NCBI GenBank assembly: GCA_016866335.1
Contig: VGMT01000019.1
Location: 1 to 40,273 of the forward strand
DNA from: Bacteroidota bacterium
GTDB lineage: Bacteria > Bacteroidota > Bacteroidia > CAIKAF01
Direction: 5' to 3'
Length of the DNA: 40,273 bases
The notes under the pieces were generated by a model, which was not told the origin of the DNA, made no database searches, and saw nothing but the letters and a program-made list of their open reading frames with translations. This document shows, piece after piece, positions 1 to 8,335 of this stretch (positions are counted from its first letter, which is position 1; the number at the start of each line of letters is the position of its first letter). A program made the translations under genes and the position numbers.

Positions 1-221
1 GGCCATCCTGCCTTTAAGGTTTGGATGCGGCTCTATTGGTCGTGGCGTAAATTCTCGGGACACGGCCCGCGGCAGGGATTGAGCGGAGTTGCCCGCAAGG
101 GGCCGGCCGGCTGCCGCGACTTTAGGAGCTACTTTTGGGCCATACCCGGCCCGGCAGGCACCGCGGACAACCCGTGAAAGCCCAGCAGCCGCCCCATTTT
201 CAAAAAATACCCTATCAATTT
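1..221. other. Non-coding stretch downstream of the PhoD-like gene
   Basis: No credible gene is visible here. The stretch is mostly occupied by a GC-rich repeat element (about 61-195, described separately) in the sense of the minus-strand phosphatase gene that ends at 222. The short open frame at 89-298 is a translation of the repeat plus the antisense of the phosphatase gene and is not believable. Bases 1-60 show nothing I recognise, and what lies upstream is outside the window. Confidence 0.6.
61..195 (-). repeat. GC-rich structured 3' element, copy A
   Basis: Read on the minus strand, this copy starts with a GGGGCGG box about 27 nt after the phosphatase stop codon. It carries the family blocks GGGCTTTCAC, GTCCGCGG, GCTCCTAAAGTCGC, CCTTGCGGGC and CAATCCCTGCCGCGGGCC. 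An outer helix is visible: 61-65 pairs with 172-176 (CACGG/CCGTG) and 67-72 pairs with 161-166 (CCGCGG/CCGCGG). The inner arms are GC-rich and pair imperfectly. The 14-nt block GCTCCTAAAGTCGC is identical to that in copy B. GC content is plainly higher than in neighbouring genes. Boundaries are estimated by comparing the four copies by eye. Confidence 0.75.
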
Positions 222-1754
222 TTATTTTTCTGAAATCAAGAAAACCCGGAAGGAGCCCAAGCGGTCTTCTTCTAAAAACAAGGGGCTGGAAATTTTAGGT
301 GTTTGTGTGCAAAGAATAAGGGGGTTTGATTCGCCTGCGGCAGCAGCGTCTAGAATATTCCCTTTTGCAGTTCGAAGCCTGTAAAGGCTTCCCGATTTTT
401 CCGATGTAATTGGAATTTTGACGTTGAGCGTATTTTCAGTCCGGTCAATGTCGAACGAATCTCCTTGATTTTTGGAACTTGGTAAAGACCAAAAAAAGGA
501 TTCGTGGAACAATATGGTTGGTTGTAAATATCCTGGCATTGTTTGTTGGCCAGTAATTCTAAGGCTAATTGCCGCGGCATCGTTGTCAATAATTTGAAAT
601 TCCACCCATTGTCCGGCTCCCAAGGGGTTGACAAATGCACCGTGCGAATAGGTGCCGCCTTTGTTGGATCCAAAACTCAACAAAGCTCCAGCTTGAACAA
701 CGGGGAATCTTGTTTTTAAGGTATTTGGGGACGTTTGAATTGAAGATAAGGCAGCAGCGTTGCTGCCATCATCTAGGGCGCTCATATGGGCATCTCCGCA
801 GATTATGGCCACCTTATCTATGCTGTTTTCTTCGATGTATTCAACAATCATTTTGCGTTCTTCTGGGAATCCACCCCAGTTGTCTGTTTCGTTTCCGTAC
901 CAAGAAACCGAGCTAAAAATAAGAGCCAGTTGATGGTTAAGGTGGGCGGTACGAAGTTCTTGTTTTAGCCAATTCATTTGTTCGGAGCTCATGATGGTTG
1001 AATCGGTTCTTTCGCTTCTTAAGTCAAGAACAATAAATCGAACTCGACCATTTTGAAAGGAATGAGCCATTCCTGCGGCTTGCCGATAGGGGGTATAACC
1101 GGGAAATCCGGCTAGGTATGCGGCTCTTGCGGCATTTCCGCATGGGGAGGGTCTGGCAGAGTTATTGCCGCAGTAATCATGATCGTCCCAGATGTAATCT
1201 ATGGGCACACGTTGGCAAAATGCTTGTTCTTTTTTACCGTTTAAAAATCGAGTTAAATAGGGGCGAAGATGATCTTCAATTTGAGTGCTGCTAATGTCGC
1301 CGTAATGCAAATCACCCAGATGCAAAAAGAATTGAGGGTAAAAGTCCATCATAGGCAAATAGGAGGGACTTCCTAGGGTAAAGGAGCAACTGCTGGCTAT
1401 AAATTTAAATCCTGTTGGTCGATTGCTGAATGTTTTAAAGCTGCCTGAATAGCTTGAATCTTGGCCTGTAGCGATAAGTCGGTAAATATAGGCCCTGTTT
1501 TCATCTAAATCGGTTGCCTTAGATGTCCAAACAAAAGTGTTTCCAATTTTTCGCGTTTCTACGGGAAGTCGGCGAATAATTCCAGAGGCCGGATCAAGGA
1601 TTTCCCAATTGCCTTGGTTTTTCGTTTGGGGGGCGGAAGGGAAAGCCGTTAATTTAGCAGAATGGGAATTTACCCCCCCTACCCACATGGGTATCTGCCC
1701 TATACCATTTTTAATTAGGAGGCAAAAAAACAATACAGCAAATAAAGCCTTCAT
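222..1754 (-). CDS. PhoD-like secreted metallophosphatase
   Basis: This 510-residue protein begins with a signal peptide (MKALFAVLFFCLLIKNGIGQ). It resembles the PhoD/alkaline phosphatase D group of calcineurin-like phosphoesterases, which cleave phosphomonoesters or diesters outside the cytoplasm using a metal centre. Visible metal-site motifs are HLGDLHYGD, DDHDYCGNN and GDAHMSALDDGSN, inside a domain covering roughly residues 110-420. The part before it looks like the beta-sandwich common in PhoD proteins. The family is clear but the substrate is not. It is the last gene of a tight minus-strand run, 3 nt after the propeller-amidohydrolase gene, and is followed by repeat copy A. Confidence 0.85.
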   Translation of the reverse strand: MKALFAVLFFCLLIKNGIGQIPMWVGGVNSHSAKLTAFPSAPQTKNQGNWEILDPASGIIRRLPVETRKIGNTFVWTSKATDLDENRAYIYRLIATGQDSSYSGSFKTFSNRPTGFKFIASSCSFTLGSPSYLPMMDFYPQFFLHLGDLHYGDISSTQIEDHLRPYLTRFLNGKKEQAFCQRVPIDYIWDDHDYCGNNSARPSPCGNAARAAYLAGFPGYTPYRQAAGMAHSFQNGRVRFIVLDLRSERTDSTIMSSEQMNWLKQELRTAHLNHQLALIFSSVSWYGNETDNWGGFPEERKMIVEYIEENSIDKVAIICGDAHMSALDDGSNAAALSSIQTSPNTLKTRFPVVQAGALLSFGSNKGGTYSHGAFVNPLGAGQWVEFQIIDNDAAAISLRITGQQTMPGYLQPTILFHESFFWSLPSSKNQGDSFDIDRTENTLNVKIPITSEKSGSLYRLRTAKGNILDAAAAGESNPLILCTQTPKISSPLFLEEDRLGSFRVFLISEK

Positions 1755-1757
1755 GGT

Positions 1758-4700
1758 TTAGTGTTTACCGCAACCGCAATGGTGGTGCAATAGGTCCTCG
1801 CCTTCAACCCAAGGCGAGGAAAAGGCGTGGTTGGATTGCCAATAGAATGGTTTTGGGGAGAAGCTTCCGGAGATTTCTTCTTTTAAAGAATCTGGATTGT
1901 ATATTCTTCCATTTAGAATTACTCGGTGAATACCCAAGGTATTTTGAATGTTTTTCAAGGGATTTTCATCCAACACCAGAATGTCGGCCAGTTTGCCTGG
2001 CTCAAGACTGCCAAGTTCATGGTCAAGGCCTATGTATTCAGCACCGTTTAGGGTGGCCGAGCGAAGGGCTTGCATGGTTGTCATTCCCCCTTGATGAAGC
2101 ATCCAAGTTTCCCAGTGGGCACCAAGCCCTTGGAGTTGTCCGTGGCTTCCCATGTTGATGTTTACTCCTGAATTTTGAAGGTTTGTGCAGCTTTTGCTCA
2201 CCAAAATATGGCCGTTTTCGTATTCTTCGTCTGGAATCATGGTGCGGTGCCTTGACCTAGCATCTACAACGGGGCGAGGGGTAAATTGAAGCAAGCGCTT
2301 GTTTTCCCAGACATTGGTTTTTTGAAACCAGTAATATTCCCCGTTTACTCCGCCGTAATTTACAATTAGGGTGGGAGTGTTGGCGGTTTTACCGGCCGAC
2401 CAGAATTGAATAACGTCTTGGTAGAGTGGAGCTACGGGAATGTTGTGTTCTATGCCCGTATGGCCGTCTAGAACCATAGTCATGTTGTGGAAGAAATGAG
2501 AACCACCTTCTGGAACCACCCGAATGTGTTCTTCTTTTGCTGCTTGAATAACTTGTTGGCGTTGGTTTCTACGGGGTTGGTTGTAGCTTTTTACGCTAAA
2601 AGCTCCAAAAGCCTTATTTCGGCGAATGGCTTTTCTGGCGTCCTCTAGGGAATTAACTACAGCTTTGAAGTCGCCATCGGCTCCATATAAAATGGTGCCG
2701 GTTGAAAACAAGCGGGGACCCAGCATTTTCCCATTGCGTAGCATTTCGCTTTGAGAGAACACCATTTCGGTATTGGCAGAAGGGTCGTGGGTGGTGGTTA
2801 CTCCAAAGGCTAAGTTTGCAAAGTATTCCCATTGTTGTTCAGGGCTAATTCCATGCCTAAAATTTCCGGTATGGGCATGGACGTCAACCATGCCTGGCAT
2901 TAGGGTTTTGGTAGAATAGTCAACCACAGTTCCTTCCACGTAGGGCAAGGTTTCGGGGCTACCTATGCCAGCAATTCGGTTGTTTTTTATGAGTAAAACC
3001 CCTGGTTCAAATACTTCATCGCCTTTCATGCTGATGATGCGCCCTGCTTTGATATATAGGGTTTGATTTGGGCTGTTGCCTTTCAATTGAATTTTAATGG
3101 AATCGGTGCGCAAGGTTTTAATCAAACTGGTATCGCTGAATACTCCATTTTGAGGAAGGTTAAGGGAAGAATACCAAGGTCCTAAGGTCCAATGCAAAGT
3201 TTGGTTGGCGGACCAGTGCAAGGCAATTCCAGCGTCTTCAGAAAGGCAGCGGATTGGGAGTTCTTGGGCAGTTCCAGAAAGTGGAATGGTTTTTCCCGAT
3301 TCGGGAAGGGGCATCAGGTACACCTTGTACAATTCAGAAAAAGCAAGGTATTTACCATCGGGACTTGGGGCATAAAAACCGGCGTATTTTGAGCTACTAA
3401 TGGTTTGCTTTGATTTGTCTTTAAAGGAATAGAATTCGAAGGTCTTTGACATGCTGCCAAAAACAATCCCTCCGGTTTGAAAGTAAAAACCCGATTCGTC
3501 TGATTTCCACCATGGGTTTTCGCCGTTGTCGGTTTGTTTTTCTAGGAATCCGCTCTTAAGGTTGAATTTGTAAATACCTGGTTCTGATGTGTAGGCATAA
3601 CCAAGGTGGCCGTTTCCTGGTTCTTTTACGATTAAAAGGTCGTTTCCTGAGGGAGAAAGTTTTGGGTAGCGGTAAATGCTAGGGGGTAGATTCAGTTTCT
3701 TTGGAGATTGGGCTTGTCCGTTACGAAAGGCAATTGACCATACGCTGCCCAAGTCGTTATCGTTCCAAACGGCAACATACAATTGGTCGCCCAGTTTGTT
3801 CCATGAAGGATCGTTGGGCAATCCTGGAAGACCTTCTATTTTTTTCATGTTATCAGGTTTGCCTACCCAAAGTTGTCCCGCAGCTATACAGGCTATTGTT
3901 CCATTGGGGGCAGTAACTGTCCCTCTTAAAGCTTTTGCTGAAAAAGCATCTTCGAGTTTGGATTGTTTGAACTGAAGTGCAGGGTTTAAAACCTGCTTTA
4001 CCTCGGCTTCAAAAGGTATGGTAATGCCGGTTGAATTGACTACATCTATTTTTTGAATTTTTCCCCGAGCCCAGATGTAAATGTGTTGGTCGTTTGGGGA
4101 CCAGGCAAACCCGGGGTACACGCCAAAAATGGCCCAAGCCTCTTGTTGGTCTTTTGATAATCCATCGTACACTATTTTCTCGGCACCTGTTGCGAGGTTA
4201 TAAACAATAAGAGCCGTTGATTCCCTAATTCGGCGAACAAAAGCCAAATATTTTCCATTGTGCGACGGGGTGGGTCGAACAGCGCCTCCAGCTCCACTTA
4301 TAAGGGTGGATGATTTCCCTTGACTGAAATCATACTTTTGAACTACATAAATCTGGTCGTTTGGGTTTTTATTGTATTGAAAGTACCCGCCAGGGTAAAT
4401 GTCTTCGCTGTAATACAAGGACTTGCCAGAAGGGTCGAAGAAGGGTTCGTTGACATCTTGTTGGTCGTTTTTTCGAGCTGTGAGGGCTTGGCCTTTGCCG
4501 CCGTCAAGGTGGTACAACCACATTTCACCAGCTCCAGCTGAGCGGGTGGATGTAAAGTGTTTTCTGGCTACAATGTATTTGCCGTCGGGCGACCAAACGG
4601 GATTGTTTAAAAGCCGAAAATCTTCTTTGGTAATGGCCTTAGCCTTTTTTCCATTTAAATCACAAACCCAAATATTGTCGGCCCCATCTCGGTCGCTGGT

Positions 4701-5000
4701 AAAGCACAGTTGTTTTCCATCGGGGCTGAATCTAGGTTGAACTTCCCAAGCAGGACCCGATAAAATGCATTGGGCTTTTCCGCCTTTTGAATCAAGCAAA
4801 TAAATATCACCAAGCAAATCAAAGGCAATGGTTTTTCCATCTGGACTCAAATCTAAGTTCATCCAGGTACCTTCGGTGGTTGAGAATTCAACGGGAATGG
4901 GGTTTGAGAACAAAGCCGAGTCCACTTTCCAAGTAGATTGTCCCCATGAAAGAGAGTTAATGGTTAAAATGCAAAATAGGCTAGGGGTAAAGAGTTTCAT
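1758..5000 (-). CDS. Secreted beta-propeller amidohydrolase
   Basis: This 1080-residue protein has a signal peptide (MKLFTPSLFCILTINSLSWGQ). Residues about 45-560 hold repeated TolB/PD40-like propeller blades, with SPDGK motifs recurring (LSPDGKTIAFD, FSPDGKQLCFTSDRDG, PSPDGKYLAFSE). Residues about 640-1060 form a metal-dependent amidohydrolase, with the MPGMVDVHAHTGN metal motif, GIEHN, and the typical closing motif LGSLEPGKLADILVLDENPL. Proteins of this build are known in Bacteroidota as exported amidohydrolases or imidazolonepropionase-like enzymes, but the substrate cannot be read from sequence. The last residues are unusually His/Cys rich (LLHHHCGCGKH). It lies 9 nt after rsmI and 3 nt before the phosphatase gene, so all are probably cotranscribed. 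Confidence 0.85.
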   Translation of the reverse strand: MKLFTPSLFCILTINSLSWGQSTWKVDSALFSNPIPVEFSTTEGTWMNLDLSPDGKTIAFDLLGDIYLLDSKGGKAQCILSGPAWEVQPRFSPDGKQLCFTSDRDGADNIWVCDLNGKKAKAITKEDFRLLNNPVWSPDGKYIVARKHFTSTRSAGAGEMWLYHLDGGKGQALTARKNDQQDVNEPFFDPSGKSLYYSEDIYPGGYFQYNKNPNDQIYVVQKYDFSQGKSSTLISGAGGAVRPTPSHNGKYLAFVRRIRESTALIVYNLATGAEKIVYDGLSKDQQEAWAIFGVYPGFAWSPNDQHIYIWARGKIQKIDVVNSTGITIPFEAEVKQVLNPALQFKQSKLEDAFSAKALRGTVTAPNGTIACIAAGQLWVGKPDNMKKIEGLPGLPNDPSWNKLGDQLYVAVWNDNDLGSVWSIAFRNGQAQSPKKLNLPPSIYRYPKLSPSGNDLLIVKEPGNGHLGYAYTSEPGIYKFNLKSGFLEKQTDNGENPWWKSDESGFYFQTGGIVFGSMSKTFEFYSFKDKSKQTISSSKYAGFYAPSPDGKYLAFSELYKVYLMPLPESGKTIPLSGTAQELPIRCLSEDAGIALHWSANQTLHWTLGPWYSSLNLPQNGVFSDTSLIKTLRTDSIKIQLKGNSPNQTLYIKAGRIISMKGDEVFEPGVLLIKNNRIAGIGSPETLPYVEGTVVDYSTKTLMPGMVDVHAHTGNFRHGISPEQQWEYFANLAFGVTTTHDPSANTEMVFSQSEMLRNGKMLGPRLFSTGTILYGADGDFKAVVNSLEDARKAIRRNKAFGAFSVKSYNQPRRNQRQQVIQAAKEEHIRVVPEGGSHFFHNMTMVLDGHTGIEHNIPVAPLYQDVIQFWSAGKTANTPTLIVNYGGVNGEYYWFQKTNVWENKRLLQFTPRPVVDARSRHRTMIPDEEYENGHILVSKSCTNLQNSGVNINMGSHGQLQGLGAHWETWMLHQGGMTTMQALRSATLNGAEYIGLDHELGSLEPGKLADILVLDENPLKNIQNTLGIHRVILNGRIYNPDSLKEEISGSFSPKPFYWQSNHAFSSPWVEGEDLLHHHCGCGKH

Positions 5001-5009
5001 AGAGGTAAT

Positions 5010-5690
5010 TTATAATCCAATAACCAAAACCAATTCTCCTTTCCAGGTAGATTGGTTTGATTGTTCAACAAGTTCGGCAAGGGTTCCGCGGATAGCTTCT
5101 TCGAAGAATTTAGAAATTTCTCTGACCACGGCGGCGGGCCTATTGGGGCCGCAATGTTCTAAAGCTTCTTTTAGTGTTTTTTGTATGCGGTGAGGGCTTT
5201 CATACAGAACGATGGTGCATGGAAGGGTCGCCATGAATTCCCACTTTGTTTGGCGTCCTTTTTTAGGGGGCAAAAACCCTCCAAAATAAAATCGATCGCA
5301 GGGAATCCCCGACATAACCAATGCGGGCACGAAGGCGGTTGGGCCAGGCAGGCAGGTTACAGGAATATGTGCTTCAATTGCGGCACGAACCAAAAGGAAG
5401 GCAGGGTCTGAAATCCCTGGGGTTCCAGCATCTGAAACCAAGCCCAAATTTTTGCCTTGTTTCAATTGGTTGATCCACGCTGGCGTAGCCTGATGCTCGT
5501 TGTGTTGGTGGAACGGAAACACGGTTGCCTGCAACCCAAGCATGGAAAGTAATTTACGCGTAACCCTTGTGTCTTCGGCCAGCAGAGCATCACAACGTTC
5601 TAGCATTTCTTTGCTGCGTTGGGTTATGTCGCCCAGATTTCCAATAGGGGTTGGAATTACAATTAATTGCCCTTGCGCTGAGCTATCCAT
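5010..5690 (-). CDS. rsmI: 16S rRNA (cytidine1402-2'-O)-methyltransferase RsmI
   Basis: RsmI methylates the ribose of C1402 in 16S rRNA, in the ribosomal decoding centre, using S-adenosylmethionine. The 226-residue protein opens with the family signature IVIPTPIGNLGDITQRSKE, followed by LLAEDTRVTRKLL, GLVSDAGTPGISDP and CLPGPTAFVPALVMSG, all typical of this tetrapyrrole-methylase-fold family. Its length is a little short of many RsmI proteins (about 280), because the C-terminal helical extension is reduced; it ends soon after the ELVEQ region. The chosen ATG overlaps the end of the M28 peptidase gene by 28 nt, implying translational coupling. The next gene starts 9 nt downstream. Confidence 0.95.
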   Translation of the reverse strand: MDSSAQGQLIVIPTPIGNLGDITQRSKEMLERCDALLAEDTRVTRKLLSMLGLQATVFPFHQHNEHQATPAWINQLKQGKNLGLVSDAGTPGISDPAFLLVRAAIEAHIPVTCLPGPTAFVPALVMSGIPCDRFYFGGFLPPKKGRQTKWEFMATLPCTIVLYESPHRIQKTLKEALEHCGPNRPAAVVREISKFFEEAIRGTLAELVEQSNQSTWKGELVLVIGL

Positions 5691-6982
5691 GTTGGAGTTT
5701 GAAGGGATTTTAAGAACTGCACCAGCAAGGAATGGATTTCGCCTGCTTTTGCCATGGGGGTATTTTCGGCAGTGTCAAATACGCTATGGTACCCTTTAAC
5801 CGAACCCTCGGTGTACAAAAATACGGCGGGAATACCCAACTGGGCGAAATAATAATGATCGGAATTGGCAGCCTGTGCCCGAGTTTTTATTTTTTGTACC
5901 ACCCCCATTTTATTATTTAACGAATCCAATAGATTAAAGGCATTGGATTGTTCGGTTGCGTTAACCATGGTAATGGCCTCTTCGCTTCCCATAATATCTA
6001 AATTTAAAACAAAACGCGTTTTTGGAAACGGGACGATGGGGTTTCTAACATAATGGATGCTGCCCAATAAGCCAGCTTCTTCGCCGCTGAAGGCAATAAA
6101 AGCCATGGAATAATCGGGTTGATTTTCAGGTTGGCTAAAGTAATGAGCCAGTCCCAGCATAGTGGCAACACCAGAGGCATTGTCGTTGGCTCCGGGAAAA
6201 ACAATATGTGGCCCTATTTGACCCAAATGGTCGTAATGGGATGTGACAAGAATAAAGGTGTCTTTTACCGTTTTACCTTGGATGTAGCCGACCACATTGG
6301 CATTTGGAAAGTTAGGCATATGAACAGAAGCAATAGCCGCTCGAATTTCTTTGTGTGAGCGATTGAGCATACCTCTTTTTACTTGAACAATTCCATGCTT
6401 TGAGGCTTCGGTTGAAACGCCCCAAATCAAATTGTCTTCAAATTCTATAAATCCGGCAGCATTAAATGGATTTGTTCGAAAATTTGCGACCACATCTTTC
6501 AATCCTTTTGGTAAGGTTTTCGGAAGATCCATAACTAGAAAGGTAGTTCTTAGGTCTTTTTTAGAAATAGATTTGAACTTTTTTGGGTCTTGAAAGTGGC
6601 TGGTATCGATCCACATTAGATTAAAATTCCCTTGAATACTCGGGCAGGATGGATGTGGAAGGTAATCAATCCCGCAGGTTAAAAAATCTTGGTCGAAGGC
6701 CAAGGTTGGGTGTTGGGTGAAAATGTTCACCGGCATTTCAAAACTTTGGTAGTAAGAGGGGGCAGGGTTGAAGTTTTTTAACCCAAGTTTTACAAACTCG
6801 GTTGCCAAATGATAGGCAGATAGTTTTTGCCCATCTTTTAGGTAACCGCGCCCGTGAAATAAAGGGCTGGACATGGTGTCTTTGGCTTGCCGAATGTATG
6901 CAGTGTAGAAATCAGAATTTGTTTGTCCAAAGCCTAAAATGGGCAAGCAAAAGATGAAAATAAGGATATACTTAATTTTCAT
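5663..6982 (-). CDS. Secreted M28-family zinc aminopeptidase
   Basis: This 439-residue protein has a signal peptide (MKIKYILIFIFCLPILGFGQ) and a C-terminal M28 peptidase domain from about residue 230. The co-catalytic zinc ligands of the family are recognisable: HYDHLG, GANDNASG, FSGEEAG, NLDIMG and the late GYHSVFDTAEN. The N-terminal 200 residues correspond to the usual variable or PA-like region. M28 enzymes release amino acids from peptides, and some members are glutaminyl-peptide cyclases; specificity is not resolved. The start ATG overlaps the stop of the upstream gene by one base (TAATG), and the 3' end overlaps rsmI by 28 nt. Confidence 0.88.
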   Translation of the reverse strand: MKIKYILIFIFCLPILGFGQTNSDFYTAYIRQAKDTMSSPLFHGRGYLKDGQKLSAYHLATEFVKLGLKNFNPAPSYYQSFEMPVNIFTQHPTLAFDQDFLTCGIDYLPHPSCPSIQGNFNLMWIDTSHFQDPKKFKSISKKDLRTTFLVMDLPKTLPKGLKDVVANFRTNPFNAAGFIEFEDNLIWGVSTEASKHGIVQVKRGMLNRSHKEIRAAIASVHMPNFPNANVVGYIQGKTVKDTFILVTSHYDHLGQIGPHIVFPGANDNASGVATMLGLAHYFSQPENQPDYSMAFIAFSGEEAGLLGSIHYVRNPIVPFPKTRFVLNLDIMGSEEAITMVNATEQSNAFNLLDSLNNKMGVVQKIKTRAQAANSDHYYFAQLGIPAVFLYTEGSVKGYHSVFDTAENTPMAKAGEIHSLLVQFLKSLQTPTWIAQRKGN

Positions 6983-7686
6983 TATGAAAAGCGCTTTTCT
7001 ATCAATTCGATTAACTTCTCCAACAATGGGTGTTCAGATTCCCAATTTTCTTGGCGTTGAATATCTGACAGCATAGAAATCGCATTTTGCGTAGAACCTG
7101 CATTTTCGAACTGGTTCATAGCCTTATCAAAGTTCTCAGCACTTCCTTTGAAAAGTTCATTTATGAACCTGAATTTTTCATGCAATGGCAAGGCTTTTCT
7201 TAAATCCCTTACCTGTCCACGGTGAATTTTATCGGCCAGTCGTTGGGCGTTTTGGGGTGTAGCTTTAACTGTTTCTTTTTTTACCTTTTCTAAGGCAGGT
7301 TCTTCCTCTGTTCTGGTCTCCTCGGTCTTTAAATCTGCACCCTGGTTTAATGTTTCTGAGATTGGGGAAGGTGTTGGATTTTTTTTGGGAGCCGAAATTT
7401 CGACATCGGGTTTTGAATCGATTTTTACAGCAGGAGCAGAGCTTGTTTGGGTCCTAGGACTATTTCCCTGTTCTAGTTGATCAAAATCGGGGAGTTCGGG
7501 ATTCGATTCAGGCCTTTTCAAACGTTCTTGGATCAAAATGCACTCTTTCAAAAAATGTTGGGCGCTGTCGTACAATTCCTCTAATTGAGTTTCGGTAGAC
7601 GTACTCTGCACAGTGCATTTCGCAAGTAAGGCATCGATAGCCCGTATTTGCTTTCTTAATTCGGTAACCCTTTCGGAATGATTCAT
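6982..7686 (-). CDS. Conserved Bacteroidota coiled-coil protein, unknown function
   Basis: This 234-residue protein has no signal peptide. Residues 1-60 look like a coiled coil (heptad-like charged and hydrophobic pattern around LRKQIRAIDALL). Residues about 65-140 are Pro/Ser/Glu/Lys rich and probably disordered. The C-terminal 90 residues form a compact helical domain with LPLHEKFRFINELFKGS and ending LIELIEKRFS. That C-terminal pattern (a 'KFxFINELF' motif followed by 'W..E......L..LIERRF') is one I associate with conserved uncharacterised proteins of this phylum. It is the first gene of the minus-strand run, divergent from tdk with overlapping promoter-like boxes. No function can be assigned. 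Confidence 0.8.
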   Translation of the reverse strand: MNHSERVTELRKQIRAIDALLAKCTVQSTSTETQLEELYDSAQHFLKECILIQERLKRPESNPELPDFDQLEQGNSPRTQTSSAPAVKIDSKPDVEISAPKKNPTPSPISETLNQGADLKTEETRTEEEPALEKVKKETVKATPQNAQRLADKIHRGQVRDLRKALPLHEKFRFINELFKGSAENFDKAMNQFENAGSTQNAISMLSDIQRQENWESEHPLLEKLIELIEKRFS

Positions 7687-7698
7687 TTAAACAATATA

Positions 7699-7730
7699 TT
7701 TGGTGGGTAGAGCTTTTACCAATAATTTTC
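7699..7730 (+). promoter_or_regulatory. Putative tdk promoter
   Basis: TTTG at 7699-7702, a 20-nt spacer and TAATTTTC at 7723-7730 match the Bacteroidota promoter pattern with only the last base of the -7 box differing. This predicts a leader of about 15-20 nt before the ATG at 7754, which supports that ATG over the upstream TTG at 7700, since the TTG overlaps the -33 box itself. Confidence 0.55.
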
Positions 7731-7735
7731 GTGCT

Positions 7736-7766
7736 CGAAAGTACCATTTTTCCATGTTTGTAGAAA
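7736..7766 (-). promoter_or_regulatory. Putative promoter of the 7686-222 operon
   Basis: On the minus strand, TTTC (7766-7763), a 19-nt spacer and TACTTTCG (7743-7736) resemble the Bacteroidota TTTG / TAnnTTTG promoter, with one mismatch in each box. It would give a leader of about 45 nt. It overlaps the start of the divergent tdk gene and lies beside the tdk promoter. Confidence 0.45.
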
Positions 7767-8335
7767 ATACGTTAAAAGAGGGCGAACGTCGTGGCTGTAT
7801 AGAAGTCATTTGTGGTTCCATGTTTTCTGGAAAGACCGAGGAGCTAATCCGGAGGCTGAAGCGGGCAAGAATTGCCAAGTTAAAGGTAGAGATTTTTAAG
7901 CCAGAAGTAGACAGTAGGTACGATGAATCAGATGTAGTGTCTCACGATTCGAATGCCATCCATTCAACGGCTGTTCCAAATTCAGGGGCTATTTTATTGC
8001 TAGCAGATCAGGTGGATGTGGTGGGCATTGATGAGGTGCAGTTTTTTGACGATCAGTTGATTCATGTTTGCAATATGTTGGCCAATAGAGGAATTCGGGT
8101 TATTTGTGCTGGTTTAGATATGGACTATTCGGGTCGTCCATTTGGAGTTATGCCTGGATTGATGGCTGTGGCAGAATATGTAACCAAAGTCCATGCGATT
8201 TGTGTGGATTGTGGTCATATTGCCAATCATTCTTACCGAATGGTAGCCGATCAAAAATTAGTTATGTTGGGCGAAACCGATTCCTACCAAGCTTTATGCC
8301 GAGATTGTTTTAAAAAGAAAACGAAGCTTAAGTGA
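7754..8335 (+). CDS. tdk: Thymidine kinase
   Basis: Tdk phosphorylates thymidine to dTMP with ATP in the salvage pathway. The 193-residue product has the P-loop [11 protein letters not shown] near residue 20, the [10 protein letters not shown] motif carrying the catalytic Glu, the GLDMDY(S)GRPFG lasso-side motif, and two Cys pairs (CVDC and CRDC) that bind the structural zinc of type II thymidine kinases. The usual length for the family is 190-200. An in-frame TTG at 7700 would add 18 residues with no family support, so ATG 7754 is preferred. The TGA stop shares a base with the murF-alr ATG (TGATG), indicating translational coupling. Confidence 0.96.
   Translation: MFVENTLKEGERRGCIEVICGSMFSGKTEELIRRLKRARIAKLKVEIFKPEVDSRYDESDVVSHDSNAIHSTAVPNSGAILLLADQVDVVGIDEVQFFDDQLIHVCNMLANRGIRVICAGLDMDYSGRPFGVMPGLMAVAEYVTKVHAICVDCGHIANHSYRMVADQKLVMLGETDSYQALCRDCFKKKTKLK

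Noticed and set aside
89-298. Open frame over repeat copy A
   Set aside because: It translates the GC-rich repeat and then the antisense of the phosphatase gene; composition is Ala/Pro/Arg rich and there is no domain pattern. Similar frames at 15302-15538, 16117-16362 and 38717-38938 are rejected for the same reason.
5663-5690. Frameshift or misassembly at the 28-nt overlap of the M28 and rsmI genes
   Set aside because: Both proteins have intact family motifs and plausible ends, so a normal translational-coupling overlap is the simpler reading.
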